Origin: DAOUMU01 sp034409055
Lineage (GTDB): Bacteria; Chloroflexota; Anaerolineae; 4572-78; J111
Direction: 5' to 3'
DNA length: 24,184 nt
Assembly (NCBI GenBank): GCA_034409055.1
Contig: DAOUMU010000533.1
Span: 1 to 24,184, forward strand
Positions 1 through 9,900 of the stretch are shown piece after piece. Position 1 is the first letter of the stretch; every line of letters begins with the position of its first letter. The notes under the pieces are model-generated. The model searched no databases and had not been told where the DNA came from. It saw nothing but the letters and a program-made list of their open reading frames with translations. The translations under genes were made by a program, and so were the position numbers.

Positions 1-4
1 GTGG

Positions 5-2593
5 ATGAAAATGTCAAAAACTACGAACTATACTCATATTTATTTATTTGCCAAATATGGCTCTCTTTCTCGATTCGCATCGCTAAACATTAATTACCCT
101 AAAAACTTTTGGGAAACACCACTAGCCTTAGCCCTTGGGCTGGCTTTACTGGTTGGATTGCTGCTGGCAATGAGCATCGCCCGCCTACCTGGTATAGCTC
201 TAGCCCAAAATCCCACGATTCGCTATGTGGACGGCACCAACGGTAATGACAATGGTAATAATGACTGTACCAACACCACCCTCCCCTGTGCCACCGTTCA
301 GCACGCCGTGGATATGGCTGACCCCGGCGACGAAATCCGAGTGGCAACCGGCACTTACACCGACGTGCAGATCCGTGCTGGAATCACTCAGGTGGTCTAC
401 ATCAGCAAAACAATGACGATCAGAGGGGGATATGCCACCAACTTTGCTGACCCACCTGACCCCGTAGCTAACTTGACCACCCTAGATGCCCAGAACCAGG
501 GGCGCGTGCTCTACATCACCGGTGACATCAGCCCCACTATCGAGGGATTGCGCATCGTTGGTGGCAACGCGGCCGGGTTGGGTGGTGACCCAACAGCAGG
601 ATGTCAAGATGCTGGCGGTGGTATGTACATCATCACTGCTACGGTCACCATTAGCAATAACCAGGTATTCAGCAACACCGCTTGTGATGGCGGTGGACTG
701 TACTTCAGTAGCAGCCCAAATGTAAAGCTATTAAGAAATACGATTAGCGACAATACCGGATACAACTTTGCCGGTGGGGTATATTTTCGCAAGAGTCCCC
801 AAGCAAGGCTCGTTTCTAATATCATCAGTAATAATGTGGGTAACTTCGCCGGAATGGGTCAGAAACATTGTGGTGGGGGATACTTTTATTTGAGTAACAA
901 CGCAGAATTAATTAGTAATACTATCAGCGGTAACATTGCTGCGAACAACGGGGGCGGGGCATGTTTTGATCAGAGTGACGATGTAATACTGAGAGGTAAC
1001 CTCGTTATTAGTAACATCAGGCTAGCTGCTTGGTTAGGTCGCGGTGTTGGATTGTATTTTAACCAGAGCAAGAACGCCAGCTTGGTTGGTAACGTGATTA
1101 ACAACAACACAAGTAAAGATATTAATAACCTGGGCACCATCTTGGGTGGTGGGCTGTACATTGGTTCTAATTCCACCGTGACCCTGATGACCAACACAAT
1201 CAGTTCAAATGACGCGACACAGGGGGGTGGGCTATACATTGATGATTCTACGGTATTGCTGAGGTCTAACGCTATCACCGGTAACGCCGTCTACGACCTC
1301 TCTGGTGACATGTACTTCGCTCCCGTGGGCTATGGCGGTGGGGTATATCTAAACAATGGCATCGCCACCTTAACCAACACCCTTGTTACCGACAATCAGG
1401 CTGAGACCACAGGCAACGGGAGTGGATTGTACATCCAAGCTTCCTCTCTCCGGTTACTACATACCACCATCGCCCGCAACAAGGGTGGTGATGGTAGCGG
1501 GCTCTACATTACCGGCACCAGCACTGTGGCCTTGACCAACACCATCCTGGTCAGCCACGCGGTGGGTCTTACTGCCACGACTGGCAACACGGCCACCCTT
1601 AACGGCGTGCTGTGGGACAGCAACGCTATCAACACCGGTGGGAAGGGATACATTACCGTCACGAATGCGTACACCAGCAACCCGGCCTTCGCCGTCGATG
1701 GCTATCACCTGACCAGCACTTCAGCGGCCATCGACAAAGGCGTGAATGCGGGGGTGGATGATGACATAGATGACGAGCCACGACCGCACGATGGCGACTT
1801 GGATGGCACAGCAGTCACCGATATGGGTGCGGATGAGTTCCTCTGCCATCAAGGCCCAATCACCCCTCCTTCTTCAGCCACACATGACTTGGATCATGAT
1901 GCGGCGGATTGGGGTATTTTCTGTGAAGGACTGCCAATTTGGGCCTTGGAAAATGTGACCATGCCATCTCTTGACGGTAAGTCACTGCGGTGTGCCATTA
2001 CGGGCGGTAATCCTTATTCAAATGTTCATTGCTATCGAAACTTGCTCCCGGAACCAAACGCCATCGCATTTAGACTGAATATGTCTTTTTTGTTTACGCC
2101 TACGACGACTTGCAACAACCAAGGAGGTCCTTCCACCATTCAAGCGATTGAGTTCACTATGAACAAATGGCATCAATCTAAACGATATGAGTTTGCGCTT
2201 CAATGGCAGAATGTAGGGGATGACGCTCCTCGGTGGCGGTACTGGGATCCCCAAGATCAAGCGGATAGGTGGGTACCTATACCTACAATAGACCCAGCGA
2301 CGCCTTTATGTTTGGAAGCAGGCCAATGGCACACCTTTACCCTGGAAGGAGACATTGTCGAGGGGAAGGTTCATTACAAAAGTTTCACAATTGATACAGT
2401 CAGTAATACACTTGATATACTCATCGAACCGTTCACCGCATCTGGAGAACCGGATCGTCTGGCAATTGCTGTTCAACTTGATGGAAATGCAACCCAGTCT
2501 CCATATGATCTGTTTATTGACCAGGTCAGTTTTATTAGGCAGTCCGGCGTCTACTTACCATTGATCTTAAAAAATGTAGCCCAGCAGTCATGA
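5..2593 (+). CDS. Secreted right-handed beta-helix repeat protein with C-terminal YLPLILK motif
   Basis: Secreted or surface protein of 862 residues, substrate unknown. Residues 1-35 form a long N-region, residues 36-60 are hydrophobic, and a likely signal peptidase site follows ALA at residue 67. Residues about 70-620 carry many short turns of the form GGGLYI / NTISNN, typical of parallel beta-helix (Pbl/pectate-lyase-like, polymorphic membrane protein-like) folds. Residues about 630-845 form a second, non-repetitive domain rich in Trp and Cys, possibly a carbohydrate-binding-like sandwich. The protein ends GVYLPLILKN plus six residues, a C-terminal motif I know from many secreted Chloroflexota proteins, where it probably acts in sorting or anchoring. 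The ATG at 5 is the first in frame, but the window edge is four bases away, so the true start could lie upstream. Role as adhesin or polysaccharide-active protein is inference. Confidence 0.85.
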   Translation: MKMSKTTNYTHIYLFAKYGSLSRFASLNINYPKNFWETPLALALGLALLVGLLLAMSIARLPGIALAQNPTIRYVDGTNGNDNGNNDCTNTTLPCATVQHAVDMADPGDEIRVATGTYTDVQIRAGITQVVYISKTMTIRGGYATNFADPPDPVANLTTLDAQNQGRVLYITGDISPTIEGLRIVGGNAAGLGGDPTAGCQDAGGGMYIITATVTISNNQVFSNTACDGGGLYFSSSPNVKLLRNTISDNTGYNFAGGVYFRKSPQARLVSNIISNNVGNFAGMGQKHCGGGYFYLSNNAELISNTISGNIAANNGGGACFDQSDDVILRGNLVISNIRLAAWLGRGVGLYFNQSKNASLVGNVINNNTSKDINNLGTILGGGLYIGSNSTVTLMTNTISSNDATQGGGLYIDDSTVLLRSNAITGNAVYDLSGDMYFAPVGYGGGVYLNNGIATLTNTLVTDNQAETTGNGSGLYIQASSLRLLHTTIARNKGGDGSGLYITGTSTVALTNTILVSHAVGLTATTGNTATLNGVLWDSNAINTGGKGYITVTNAYTSNPAFAVDGYHLTSTSAAIDKGVNAGVDDDIDDEPRPHDGDLDGTAVTDMGADEFLCHQGPITPPSSATHDLDHDAADWGIFCEGLPIWALENVTMPSLDGKSLRCAITGGNPYSNVHCYRNLLPEPNAIAFRLNMSFLFTPTTTCNNQGGPSTIQAIEFTMNKWHQSKRYEFALQWQNVGDDAPRWRYWDPQDQADRWVPIPTIDPATPLCLEAGQWHTFTLEGDIVEGKVHYKSFTIDTVSNTLDILIEPFTASGEPDRLAIAVQLDGNATQSPYDLFIDQVSFIRQSGVYLPLILKNVAQQS

Positions 2594-2677
2594 TATACGT
2601 TGCGCGCTTTGTTTTCGCCTTCTTTGTTCCACTAGCAAATAAGCGACTCAATGTCATAAAGTTATAAGCAATGCTTC

Positions 2678-2778
2678 AGACTCAGTGGACCCAAATTTAA
2701 CGCTCCAGGCCGGTCCATGACCGGCGATGCGACGGGTCACGGACCCATCACGAGCACAAATTGGATCTACTGAGACTC
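2678..2778. repeat. Palindromic element, unit 1
   Basis: The unit begins AGACTCAGTGGACCCAAATTT and ends with the near reverse complement AAATTGGATCTACTGAGACTC. Inside is a hairpin, GGTCCATGACC (2712-2722) against GGGTCACGGACC (2734-2745), with an 11-base loop. It lies between two convergent genes. No T-tract follows the hairpin, so a terminator role is not obvious. It is paired with a second unit of the same design immediately downstream. Confidence 0.7.
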
Positions 2779-2874
2779 AGGAGATCCAAATTTGAGGAGC
2801 CAGCACGCCCACGTGCGGCGTTATTTGGCACGTGGGCGTGCCTCACTCCGCAAAAATTGGATCCACTGAGACTC
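2773..2874. repeat. Palindromic element, unit 2
   Basis: Same plan as the preceding unit: a start AGACTCAGGAGATCCAAATTT and an end AAAATTGGATCCACTGAGACTC in inverted orientation. The internal hairpin is a perfect 14-bp inverted repeat, GCACGCCCACGTGC (2803-2816) and GCACGTGGGCGTGC (2828-2841), with an 11-base loop. The stem sequence differs completely from unit 1 while the flanks are conserved. The two units overlap by about six bases and stop just before the 3' end of the minus-strand gene that follows. Confidence 0.7.
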
Positions 2875-2878
2875 TTGT

Positions 2879-3604
2879 TCAATCAAAATAAGACATAAAC
2901 AAAAGCTCAGTCTCCGACAACAAATTTTCATCCACCACCGAAAAAGCCACATACTGGGCCACGTTATCCAAATGAATGAGGGCATTCAGACTGGCATCCT
3001 CGATTTTTACCGAGGCAAATCTGTTCCAAAAATATCTATTGACCACCTGGATGTCCTCGAAAATTTTCTTTAGTTTCTTAAAATCCCAATCCGGTTCTCG
3101 TCCCCGTTTATACACAAAGAATTGGGCCAGCAAATACATGGACAACAGGCGATAAGTCGTTTCCTGGGTTGTCCCGAAGGGCAAGTGGGTCAGCACCATC
3201 GGTCTTAACTTATCCATAATGGGACAACCACTGGTGACCATATAGATGCCTAATAAAGAACTCACCCCCTCTTGCAGGGAAGTCTGTTTCATGTAGACCC
3301 GGATGTCGCTATTGATGACCACCTGCACCTCCTCGTAAGAAACCGAACGCTTAAAAAACTCAACCAGGTCCACCAGGTTGATGGCAATAGGACAAAATCT
3401 GTGTTCCGCCTCGTTAAGAGGGCAGTTAGGACATTGGCAATGGCCTAAATTTGTCCAGGCCGGATAGATCCCCTGCTCGCTCACTATTAAATCAAGTGTC
3501 TGGGCCTTCAGTTTAACCGTAAACGCCTTTTCCGAACCATCCTTAAAGGTAAATTTATACTGATAGGTAAGCACCTTATCCGATTTCTTGATACTCTCCT
3601 TCAC
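2879..3604 (-). CDS. Conserved protein of unknown function with CxCPNCPL cysteine motif (DUF6901-like)
   Basis: Protein of 241 residues, not characterised. It opens with a beta-rich stretch (YQYKFTFKDGSEKAF), then a cysteine cluster HCQCPNCPLNEAEHRFCPIA at about residues 55-75 that could bind a metal. A conserved-looking middle follows with TSLQEGVSSLLGIYMVTSGCPIMDKLRPM and a helical C-terminus. From memory the layout matches the family now called DUF6901, but I cannot verify this. The start is GTG at 3604, with an upstream AAGGGGG about eight bases away on the minus strand. It is the last gene of the minus-strand series, separated from the phosphoesterase gene by a heptamer-repeat spacer of about 160 bases. 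It has no membrane segment, so is probably cytosolic. Confidence 0.75.
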   Translation of the reverse strand: MKESIKKSDKVLTYQYKFTFKDGSEKAFTVKLKAQTLDLIVSEQGIYPAWTNLGHCQCPNCPLNEAEHRFCPIAINLVDLVEFFKRSVSYEEVQVVINSDIRVYMKQTSLQEGVSSLLGIYMVTSGCPIMDKLRPMVLTHLPFGTTQETTYRLLSMYLLAQFFVYKRGREPDWDFKKLKKIFEDIQVVNRYFWNRFASVKIEDASLNALIHLDNVAQYVAFSVVDENLLSETELLFMSYFD

Positions 3605-3682
3605 CGTTAATCCCCCTTACGTCTGTTACTCGGCAACATTTGCGTCACCCGCGAGAATCATAGCCACGTAAAAACACAGAAC

Positions 3683-3766
3683 ACGTGACGTATTGCGTAT
3701 TGCGTACTGCGTGAAGTGATTTTTACGCTCTCCGCTTTCCGCTCCACGCTCTACGCTTGACGTTGC
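3683..3766. repeat. Heptamer tandem repeats in intergenic spacer
   Basis: Two blocks of 7-base units are visible. Block one has GTATTGC twice (3690-3703), then GTACTGC and GTGAAGT. Block two has CGCTCTC, CGCTTTC, CGCTCCA, CGCTCTA, CGCTTGA (3726-3760). The second block is partly complementary to the first, so the pair could form a long imperfect hairpin. The array runs up to the stop codon of the phosphoesterase gene. It resembles the short tandemly repeated repetitive (STRR) heptamers known from filamentous cyanobacteria. Confidence 0.8.
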
Positions 3767-4600
3767 CTACAACTCAACCAAAAACGCCCGCACCGAATCC
3801 GCCATGCTTAACTCACCGGCCAGCCCCCGGGCCTGGTATTTGACCGTCCATTGAAAGAGACGTGATTGAGCCGTACGAAACTCGTTCAGAATCAATTGAC
3901 CCAGTGGGCCACTGCCGGGTAAAAAGTCGGTCTTAAAAAAGTCACGCTCGGCCGCTTGCCGGTCATAATCAAGCCGGACAATGCGGGCATACCATTGACC
4001 GCGCTGCCAATTCAATTGGGCATAACTGATACGGGGGTCACCATCAAAAGGTAAACCGGCCGAGCCTACATTAACCACCAACGTGCTGTCAATGCGCCGC
4101 ACCAGGGGCCGGTGGGTGTGACCAACACAAAATAAGGCCGCCTCGGGCTGGATTTGCTGACGCAATTCATCATCGCTGGTTGTTGGGTAAATACCATCCC
4201 GATTGCCCCGTATTGAAGCATGGGTGATACACGCCTCACTCCCATCCGGGGCAATCAGGTTCTGTTGAAAGGGCATCGCTGCCAGGGCTGATATATTACC
4301 GTCAAGCTGTTGATAAGTCCAGTAAGAGTGGCGGTGGACCTCAAACTCCAGACCGTTGCGAGGGGCATCCGGTTTGGTGTGGCTAAGAACGTAATCTTCG
4401 TGGTTACCACACACAACCAGCCAGCCATGGGTGCGTTGTTTCTCTTGTACAAAGTGCAAACACTCCAGTGGGCGTGGGCCGCGATTAACGATGTCGCCGG
4501 CGACGATGACCAAATCGGGCTGCCAGGCTTTGATGTGGGCTGCTACAGTTTGCAAGGCAATGAAGTTGGCGTGGATGTCGGCCAGAACAACCAGTTTCAT
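3767..4600 (-). CDS. Calcineurin-like metallophosphoesterase
   Basis: Cytosolic metal-dependent phosphoesterase of 277 residues. All core motifs are present: DIHAN near the N-terminus, GDIVNRGP, GNHE, and GHTHRP late in the domain. Together these build a di-metal site that hydrolyses phosphate mono- or diesters. The family includes YfcE/MJ0936-like enzymes and diadenosine tetraphosphatase-like enzymes; the substrate cannot be told here. The reading frame stays open to a GTG at 4624, but the ATG at 4600 starts directly at MKLVVLADIHAN, where family members normally begin, so I prefer it. Neither start has a strong Shine-Dalgarno site. It follows the hybrid kinase gene on the same strand after a 160-base gap with repeats. 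No functional link to the kinases is evident. Confidence 0.88.
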   Translation of the reverse strand: MKLVVLADIHANFIALQTVAAHIKAWQPDLVIVAGDIVNRGPRPLECLHFVQEKQRTHGWLVVCGNHEDYVLSHTKPDAPRNGLEFEVHRHSYWTYQQLDGNISALAAMPFQQNLIAPDGSEACITHASIRGNRDGIYPTTSDDELRQQIQPEAALFCVGHTHRPLVRRIDSTLVVNVGSAGLPFDGDPRISYAQLNWQRGQWYARIVRLDYDRQAAERDFFKTDFLPGSGPLGQLILNEFRTAQSRLFQWTVKYQARGLAGELSMADSVRAFLVEL

Positions 4601-4736
4601 GAAGAGATATTTTGCCTCAATCACCAGAATTGAGCAAAGCCATCGCTCTATTATTAATGAAGTTAAGCCCCGTCATCCAAATCCCACCTCCCCTCACCCC
4701 CCCCATTTCCCGATTGGCCTCCACATCTCCACAACC

Positions 4737-4764
4737 CGTAATCCGCAATCCCCACTCCCCACTC
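4737..4764. repeat. Four heptamers abutting the hybrid kinase stop codon
   Basis: CGTAATC, CGCAATC, CCCACTC, CCCACTC lie back to back and end exactly at the base before the minus-strand stop codon of the hybrid kinase. The preceding stretch (about 4675-4730) is also very C-rich and simple in composition. CCCACTC-type heptamers are well known from STRR arrays of cyanobacteria. Confidence 0.75.
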
Positions 4765-6861
4765 CTATGCATCCAACACCTGCCGCACCTTGCCCGCCAA
4801 TGCATCCGGGCTGAACGGCTTCTGTAAAAAAGCCATACCCGGTTTCAATACCCCGTGATGGATAATGGCCTTACCCGTATACCCCGACATATAAAGCACC
4901 TTCATCTCGGGACATAGTGACACCAACTGTTCCGCCAATTGGCGACCACTCGTTCCGCCGGGCATCACCAGGTCGGTCAGCAGCAAGTCAATCGCTCCCT
5001 GATGCTGTTTGAAGAGCCGCAGCGCTTCTGCACCGTCACCTGCTTCCAGGACGGTGTAACCATCTCTAAGCAGGACCCGATAGGCCAACTCCCGCACGCT
5101 ATCTTCATCCTCCACCAACAGGATCGTCTCCGACCCCTGGGTGTGTTTGGTCGCCCCTTCACTCCTCCGGGCCGATTCAACCTCAGCCTCCACCCGGGGT
5201 AAATAAATTTTAAAGGTCGTCCCTTGCCCCGGTTTACTGTAGACCCAAATGTGACCACCACTCTGGTTGATAATCCCGTGAACAGTGGCCAAACCCAACC
5301 CGGTACCCTGGCCTTGTTCCTTGGTGGTAAAAAAAGGTTCAAAGATATGGGCTTGAGTTTTCTCATCGATGCCCGTTCCACTGTCGCTTACGGCCAGCAT
5401 GACGTATGGACCGGATTCCACCCCGACGTGCTGGCCGGCATACATCTCGTCCAAATAAACATTTCCCGTCTCAATGGTCAGTTTGCCCCCCTCTGGCATG
5501 GCATCACGAGCGTTAACGGCCAGGTTCATAATCACCTGCTCCATCTGGCCCGGGTCCGCTTTCACCTGGCCCAGGGTCGGTTCAAGATAGGTCACCAACT
5601 CGATGTCCTCGCCGATCAGACGCTGCAGCATATTTTCCACATTAGCTACCACCCTATTCAGATTCAGTATTTTCAATTGAAGCACCTGCTGGCGACTGAA
5701 GGCCAGCAGTTGCCGTGTCAACGTAGCCGCCTGTTCTGCCGCCTGGTTAATTTGTTCAACATCCTTGCGCTGTGGATCGTCTGCGTCGAGGTAGCGATAC
5801 AACAACAGTTCACTGTACCCTATGATCACCGTCAAGATATTATTAAAGTCGTGGGCCACTCCTCCTGCCAGCCGGCCAATTGCTTCCATTTTCTGCGACT
5901 GGCGGAGTTGCTCTTCAAGTTGCCTGCGCTCGGTAACGTCGCTGACCACACCGTAAATGAATTTAGAGGTACCCTTACGCTCCACCCGCCCACTGTCCCG
6001 TACCCAGATCACTTTACCGTCGGCCCGAGTCATGCGGTACTCAACCTCACTATCCTGTCCCATCGCCAATCGCTTTGCCTGGGCCGCTGCCCGAGCCCTG
6101 TCGTCAGGATGGATGACCGATGATGGCCAGAAGGTCCAATCGGCCATAAACTTTTCCATCGGATAGCCAGTTAAGGTTTCAACATTGGGCGAGATATAGT
6201 GATTCGCATGGCGGCCATCTTCAGCCACCTCGGTCACATAAATATGGTCGCTGATAGAGGAAATGACCTGGCGGAACCGCTCCTCTCCCTCCTGTAATGC
6301 CTGCTCTGCCTGCTTGCGCTCGGTGATGTCGGTGATCGTCCCCACATAGCCCGTCACCTGTCCATTTTCTCCTTTTACTGGCGTTGCCTGTCCCAATACC
6401 CAGGCCGTGCTACCATCAGGACGCTCAAATCGATACTCCGACTTAAATGGCAACTGCTCTTCCTCAGCCTGACTCCACTCCTTAAAGAGACGCTGGTGAT
6501 CATCAGGATAAAGGCTACTGGCCCAGCCTTGACCAACTGCTTCTTCTGGGGTCAGGCCGGCGATTTCACACCAATGCTCGTTCACGTATAAGCAATGCCC
6601 TTTAGCATCTGTGTGCACAATACCGATCGGTAATACTTTGGCCAGGGTGCGATAACGCTCCTCACTGGCTCGCAGCGCTTCCCCCACCCGTTTACGTTCG
6701 GCAATTTCTGCCTGGAGTTCTTTGTTCTTGAGCAGTAATTTGGCCGTCTTGGCCTTGACTTGCGCTCTCAAGATGATACTGATCACCAGGAACAGACATA
6801 ATAGCCCACCCACCGATATCAAAATCCACATTAACCACCTGGAAAACATAGACTCACTCAC
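4765..6861 (-). CDS. Membrane-anchored PAS-PAS hybrid histidine kinase with receiver domain
   Basis: Sensor protein of 698 residues. One membrane segment at residues 8-31 is followed by a short coiled coil. Two PAS/PAC domains follow (about 65-182 and 190-312, ending DITERK and DVTERR). A HisKA domain has GGVAHDFNN with the phosphorylated His337. The HATPase shows the N box NLAVNARDAMP, DSGTGID, FEPFFTT and GTGLGLATV. A C-terminal receiver (about 579-697) has the acidic EDED cluster, acceptor Asp630 in LLLTDLVMPG, and a conserved Lys in QKPF. It can therefore autophosphorylate and pass phosphate within one chain. With a single N-terminal anchor and no outer domain, the sensing PAS domains lie in the cytoplasm. 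The start is GTG; an ATG four codons later is possible. It is the third of three signalling genes on this strand, 86 bases after the receiver-PAS gene. Confidence 0.95.
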   Translation of the reverse strand: MSESMFSRWLMWILISVGGLLCLFLVISIILRAQVKAKTAKLLLKNKELQAEIAERKRVGEALRASEERYRTLAKVLPIGIVHTDAKGHCLYVNEHWCEIAGLTPEEAVGQGWASSLYPDDHQRLFKEWSQAEEEQLPFKSEYRFERPDGSTAWVLGQATPVKGENGQVTGYVGTITDITERKQAEQALQEGEERFRQVISSISDHIYVTEVAEDGRHANHYISPNVETLTGYPMEKFMADWTFWPSSVIHPDDRARAAAQAKRLAMGQDSEVEYRMTRADGKVIWVRDSGRVERKGTSKFIYGVVSDVTERRQLEEQLRQSQKMEAIGRLAGGVAHDFNNILTVIIGYSELLLYRYLDADDPQRKDVEQINQAAEQAATLTRQLLAFSRQQVLQLKILNLNRVVANVENMLQRLIGEDIELVTYLEPTLGQVKADPGQMEQVIMNLAVNARDAMPEGGKLTIETGNVYLDEMYAGQHVGVESGPYVMLAVSDSGTGIDEKTQAHIFEPFFTTKEQGQGTGLGLATVHGIINQSGGHIWVYSKPGQGTTFKIYLPRVEAEVESARRSEGATKHTQGSETILLVEDEDSVRELAYRVLLRDGYTVLEAGDGAEALRLFKQHQGAIDLLLTDLVMPGGTSGRQLAEQLVSLCPEMKVLYMSGYTGKAIIHHGVLKPGMAFLQKPFSPDALAGKVRQVLDA

Positions 6862-6947
6862 ACCCCCAGGCCGCCTCTTGTGGCGACCGATGGCAAATTG
6901 ACTGCCTGTCTCTTTTTTAACTCAACCTTTGCCGCAACCAGGAACCT

Positions 6948-9900
6948 CTATGGCTTCGCCTCTTTACATCTGGTAATGTCTTGCCCTACCGACTGATACT
7001 CAACCAACTGGCCCTGCCTATCAAATACGGCTCGGTTGAGCCATTGCTGCCAACGAATCGTTCCGTTGGGCTTTGTCACCCGGTATTCTATGGTTCCAAC
7101 CGGATTTTTCTGATCAAGGGAGGCAAAGTGTGTTTTGACTTTTTCAAGCTCCTCATCAAACACGAAGGGCAGAAAGCGTCCGATTAACTCCTCCCGATCT
7201 TGGTTAAAATACCAGCAGTAGGCAGCATTAACAAACGTAAGGGTTATATCGGGTGAAAAACGACACACCAGTTCAAATTGCTCCTCACTTACTTGCAACG
7301 CTTCCTCGGTTCGCTTCTGTTCAGTAATATCGTCTATGTAAACGATCACCAAATTGGGCGGTACAAAATTATAGGTCGTCACAAAGCACCTGGTTTCACC
7401 GGTTGTCACCAACTGGTACGGAGCTTCTCGCTTGATCGTCCGTTTTTCGTCAAAACAACGCCCAAAGTCAGCCAATACCTGGAGCCTGTCTTTGAATATC
7501 TCGTTGGCTGTTTTACCCATGAAGTCAACAATACGGCCTTGACTGGCTTTTTCGGCTGCATTGTTGTAATCAACCAGGATAAAATCTTCTCCCACCCTAT
7601 GCCAGGAGTAAGTGGGGATCGGAATACCTTTGTATTGCACCTTCAACCTAGTTCTGGCTTCACGCATCGATTTCTCGGCCTGTTCGTGCTGGGTCAGTGC
7701 CCGTTGTAACTGTTCATTCGCCTTTGTTAACTCCGAGGTCTGTTTGCCAACCAAATCCTCGAAATGCTTCTGGTGCTTTTTCAGTTCCGCCTCCACTTGA
7801 TACAAGGCTTGTTCCGCTTGTTCACGTTTGGAGACTTCTTGTTGCCACGCTTCGTTGACTTTAGCCAACTCAGCCTTATATTCGGCCGACAAAACTTGAA
7901 GCTGACCACGGTACTGCTTCAATTCCGCTTCCATTTGCTTGTGTTCGGTGATGTCTTCTATATGATCGATCACCAGGTTAGGCGGGATAAAATTATAGGT
8001 CGTTACGAAATACCGGGTTTCACCGGTCGTTACCAACTGGTACGGAGCTTCTCGCTTGATCATCCGCTTTTCGTTAAAACACTGGGCAAAGTCGGCCAAT
8101 ATTTGGGGTCTATCTTTGAATATTTCGCTGGCCGTTTTGCCCAAGAAGTCAACAATACGTCCCATAGCCTTGGCTGCCGCATCGTTAAAGTCCACTAACA
8201 CAAATTCTCCGCCAATCATCTGCCAGGAGTAGGTTGGAATCGGAATGCTTCTGTACTGTTCCTTCAATCTCTCATCAATATTGCTGGCAACCTGTTTCAC
8301 TCTTTCTTCGCTCTCGCGTACCACTCGCTCACGTTTGGAGATTTCCTGTTGCCACGCTTCGTTGACTTTAGCCAACTCAGCCTTATATTCGGCAGCCGAG
8401 ACTTCAAGCTGACCACGGCACTGCTTTAATTTCGCTTCCACTCGCTTGTGTTCGGTGATATCTTCTATGTGGACGATAGCCAGGTCAGGAGAAACAAAAT
8501 TATAAGTAGTCACGAAATGCCTGGTTTCACCGGTCGTGACCAGTCGATACGGAGCCTCCCGCTTGACAATTGTTTTTTCGGCAAAACAGCGCGCAAAGTC
8601 GGCCAATACTTGGGGCCTGTCTTTGAATACTTCGCTGGCTGTTTTACCCATAAAGTCAGCAATACGTCCTTGCGTAGCCTTTTCAGCCGTGTGGTTGTAA
8701 TCAACCAGCACAAAATCTTCTCCGATCCGCTGCCAGGAGTAGGTGGGAATAGGGATGCCTTTATACTGGGCCTCCAATCTGGCCCTACTCCGGCGCAGGG
8801 CTTCCTCGACCCGCTTCCGTTCAGCAATCTCGCGCTGCAGGGCTTCATTGGCCGTGGTCAGGTCACTGATATGTCCTGTCAATAAATCCCCAACCCGCCG
8901 TTGAGAATGTACCTCTTCGGCCTCTACCTGCTTACGGACCGTAATATCTTCCTGAGCCACAATGAAATGGGTCAGCATACCTTGGGCATTAAACATAGGC
9001 GTAATGGTCACCAACTCCCAATAAGCTTCACCATCTTTTTTCAGGTTATGCAATTCCCCCTGCCACTCGTCACCTGTGGTAATTGTGTTCCAGATGTGGT
9101 CATAATCCGTTGGTGGCCCTTGCCCTGATTTGAAGGCACGCAAATTTTGACCAACCACTTCTTCATAGGTGTAACCTGTCAATTCAGTGAACTCGAAATT
9201 AACGTATTCGATATTGCCGGCCGTGTCTATCACCATAATAGCCATAGGGCTTTGCTCGAGAGCCCGGGCCAGCGTGCTGATCTGTTTGACGGCCTTCATA
9301 CGCTCGGTAATGTCGCGGCTGTAGGCCACACTACCCACCAAGGCCCCCTTTTCATTATAAATTACCTGGGAACGTCTCCAGACCAGGATCGTTGAACCAT
9401 CTTTGCACACCAACTCAAGCTCACCTTCTACGTAGCCCCTATCCTTTAAAAGGTCCAGCTTTTTCATAAACACTTTTTTGCTTTTATCAGAGGCAAAAGA
9501 TAGGGTATGCTGGCCAATAACCTCTTCACGGCTATAGCCCAATAAACGCTCGCAGGTTGTGTTGCAATCTGTAATATTCCCCTGTTCATCCAACACTTCC
9601 ACGCTATAAATGCCGATGTCAAAAAGTCTCTGATAATGCCTGCTACTCTCTCGCAGAACCTCTTCTCGCTGCTTGTACTCGGCGATTTGCTGTTGAAGCT
9701 GTTTGTTGACAGCGACTAATTCGCTCGTACGCTCCTCGACCCGCTTTTCAAGGTTAGCGGCTATTTGCTGATACCTGACCGCGTAACGAATGGAATGCTC
9801 CAATAGGGCGGCACTAATTTGATTCTTGATCAAATGATCCACGACACCAGCCTCCATTGCTTCGGTAGCCACGTGGTTGTCTTCCAGATCGGTGAGCAAA

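Noticed and set aside
4601..4624. GTG start of the phosphoesterase
   Set aside because: It adds eight residues before the conserved MKLVVLADIHAN start and has no ribosome site.
5224..6123. Plus-strand open frame of 299 codons opposite the hybrid kinase
   Set aside because: The minus-strand kinase reading has all motifs; the plus-strand product looks random.
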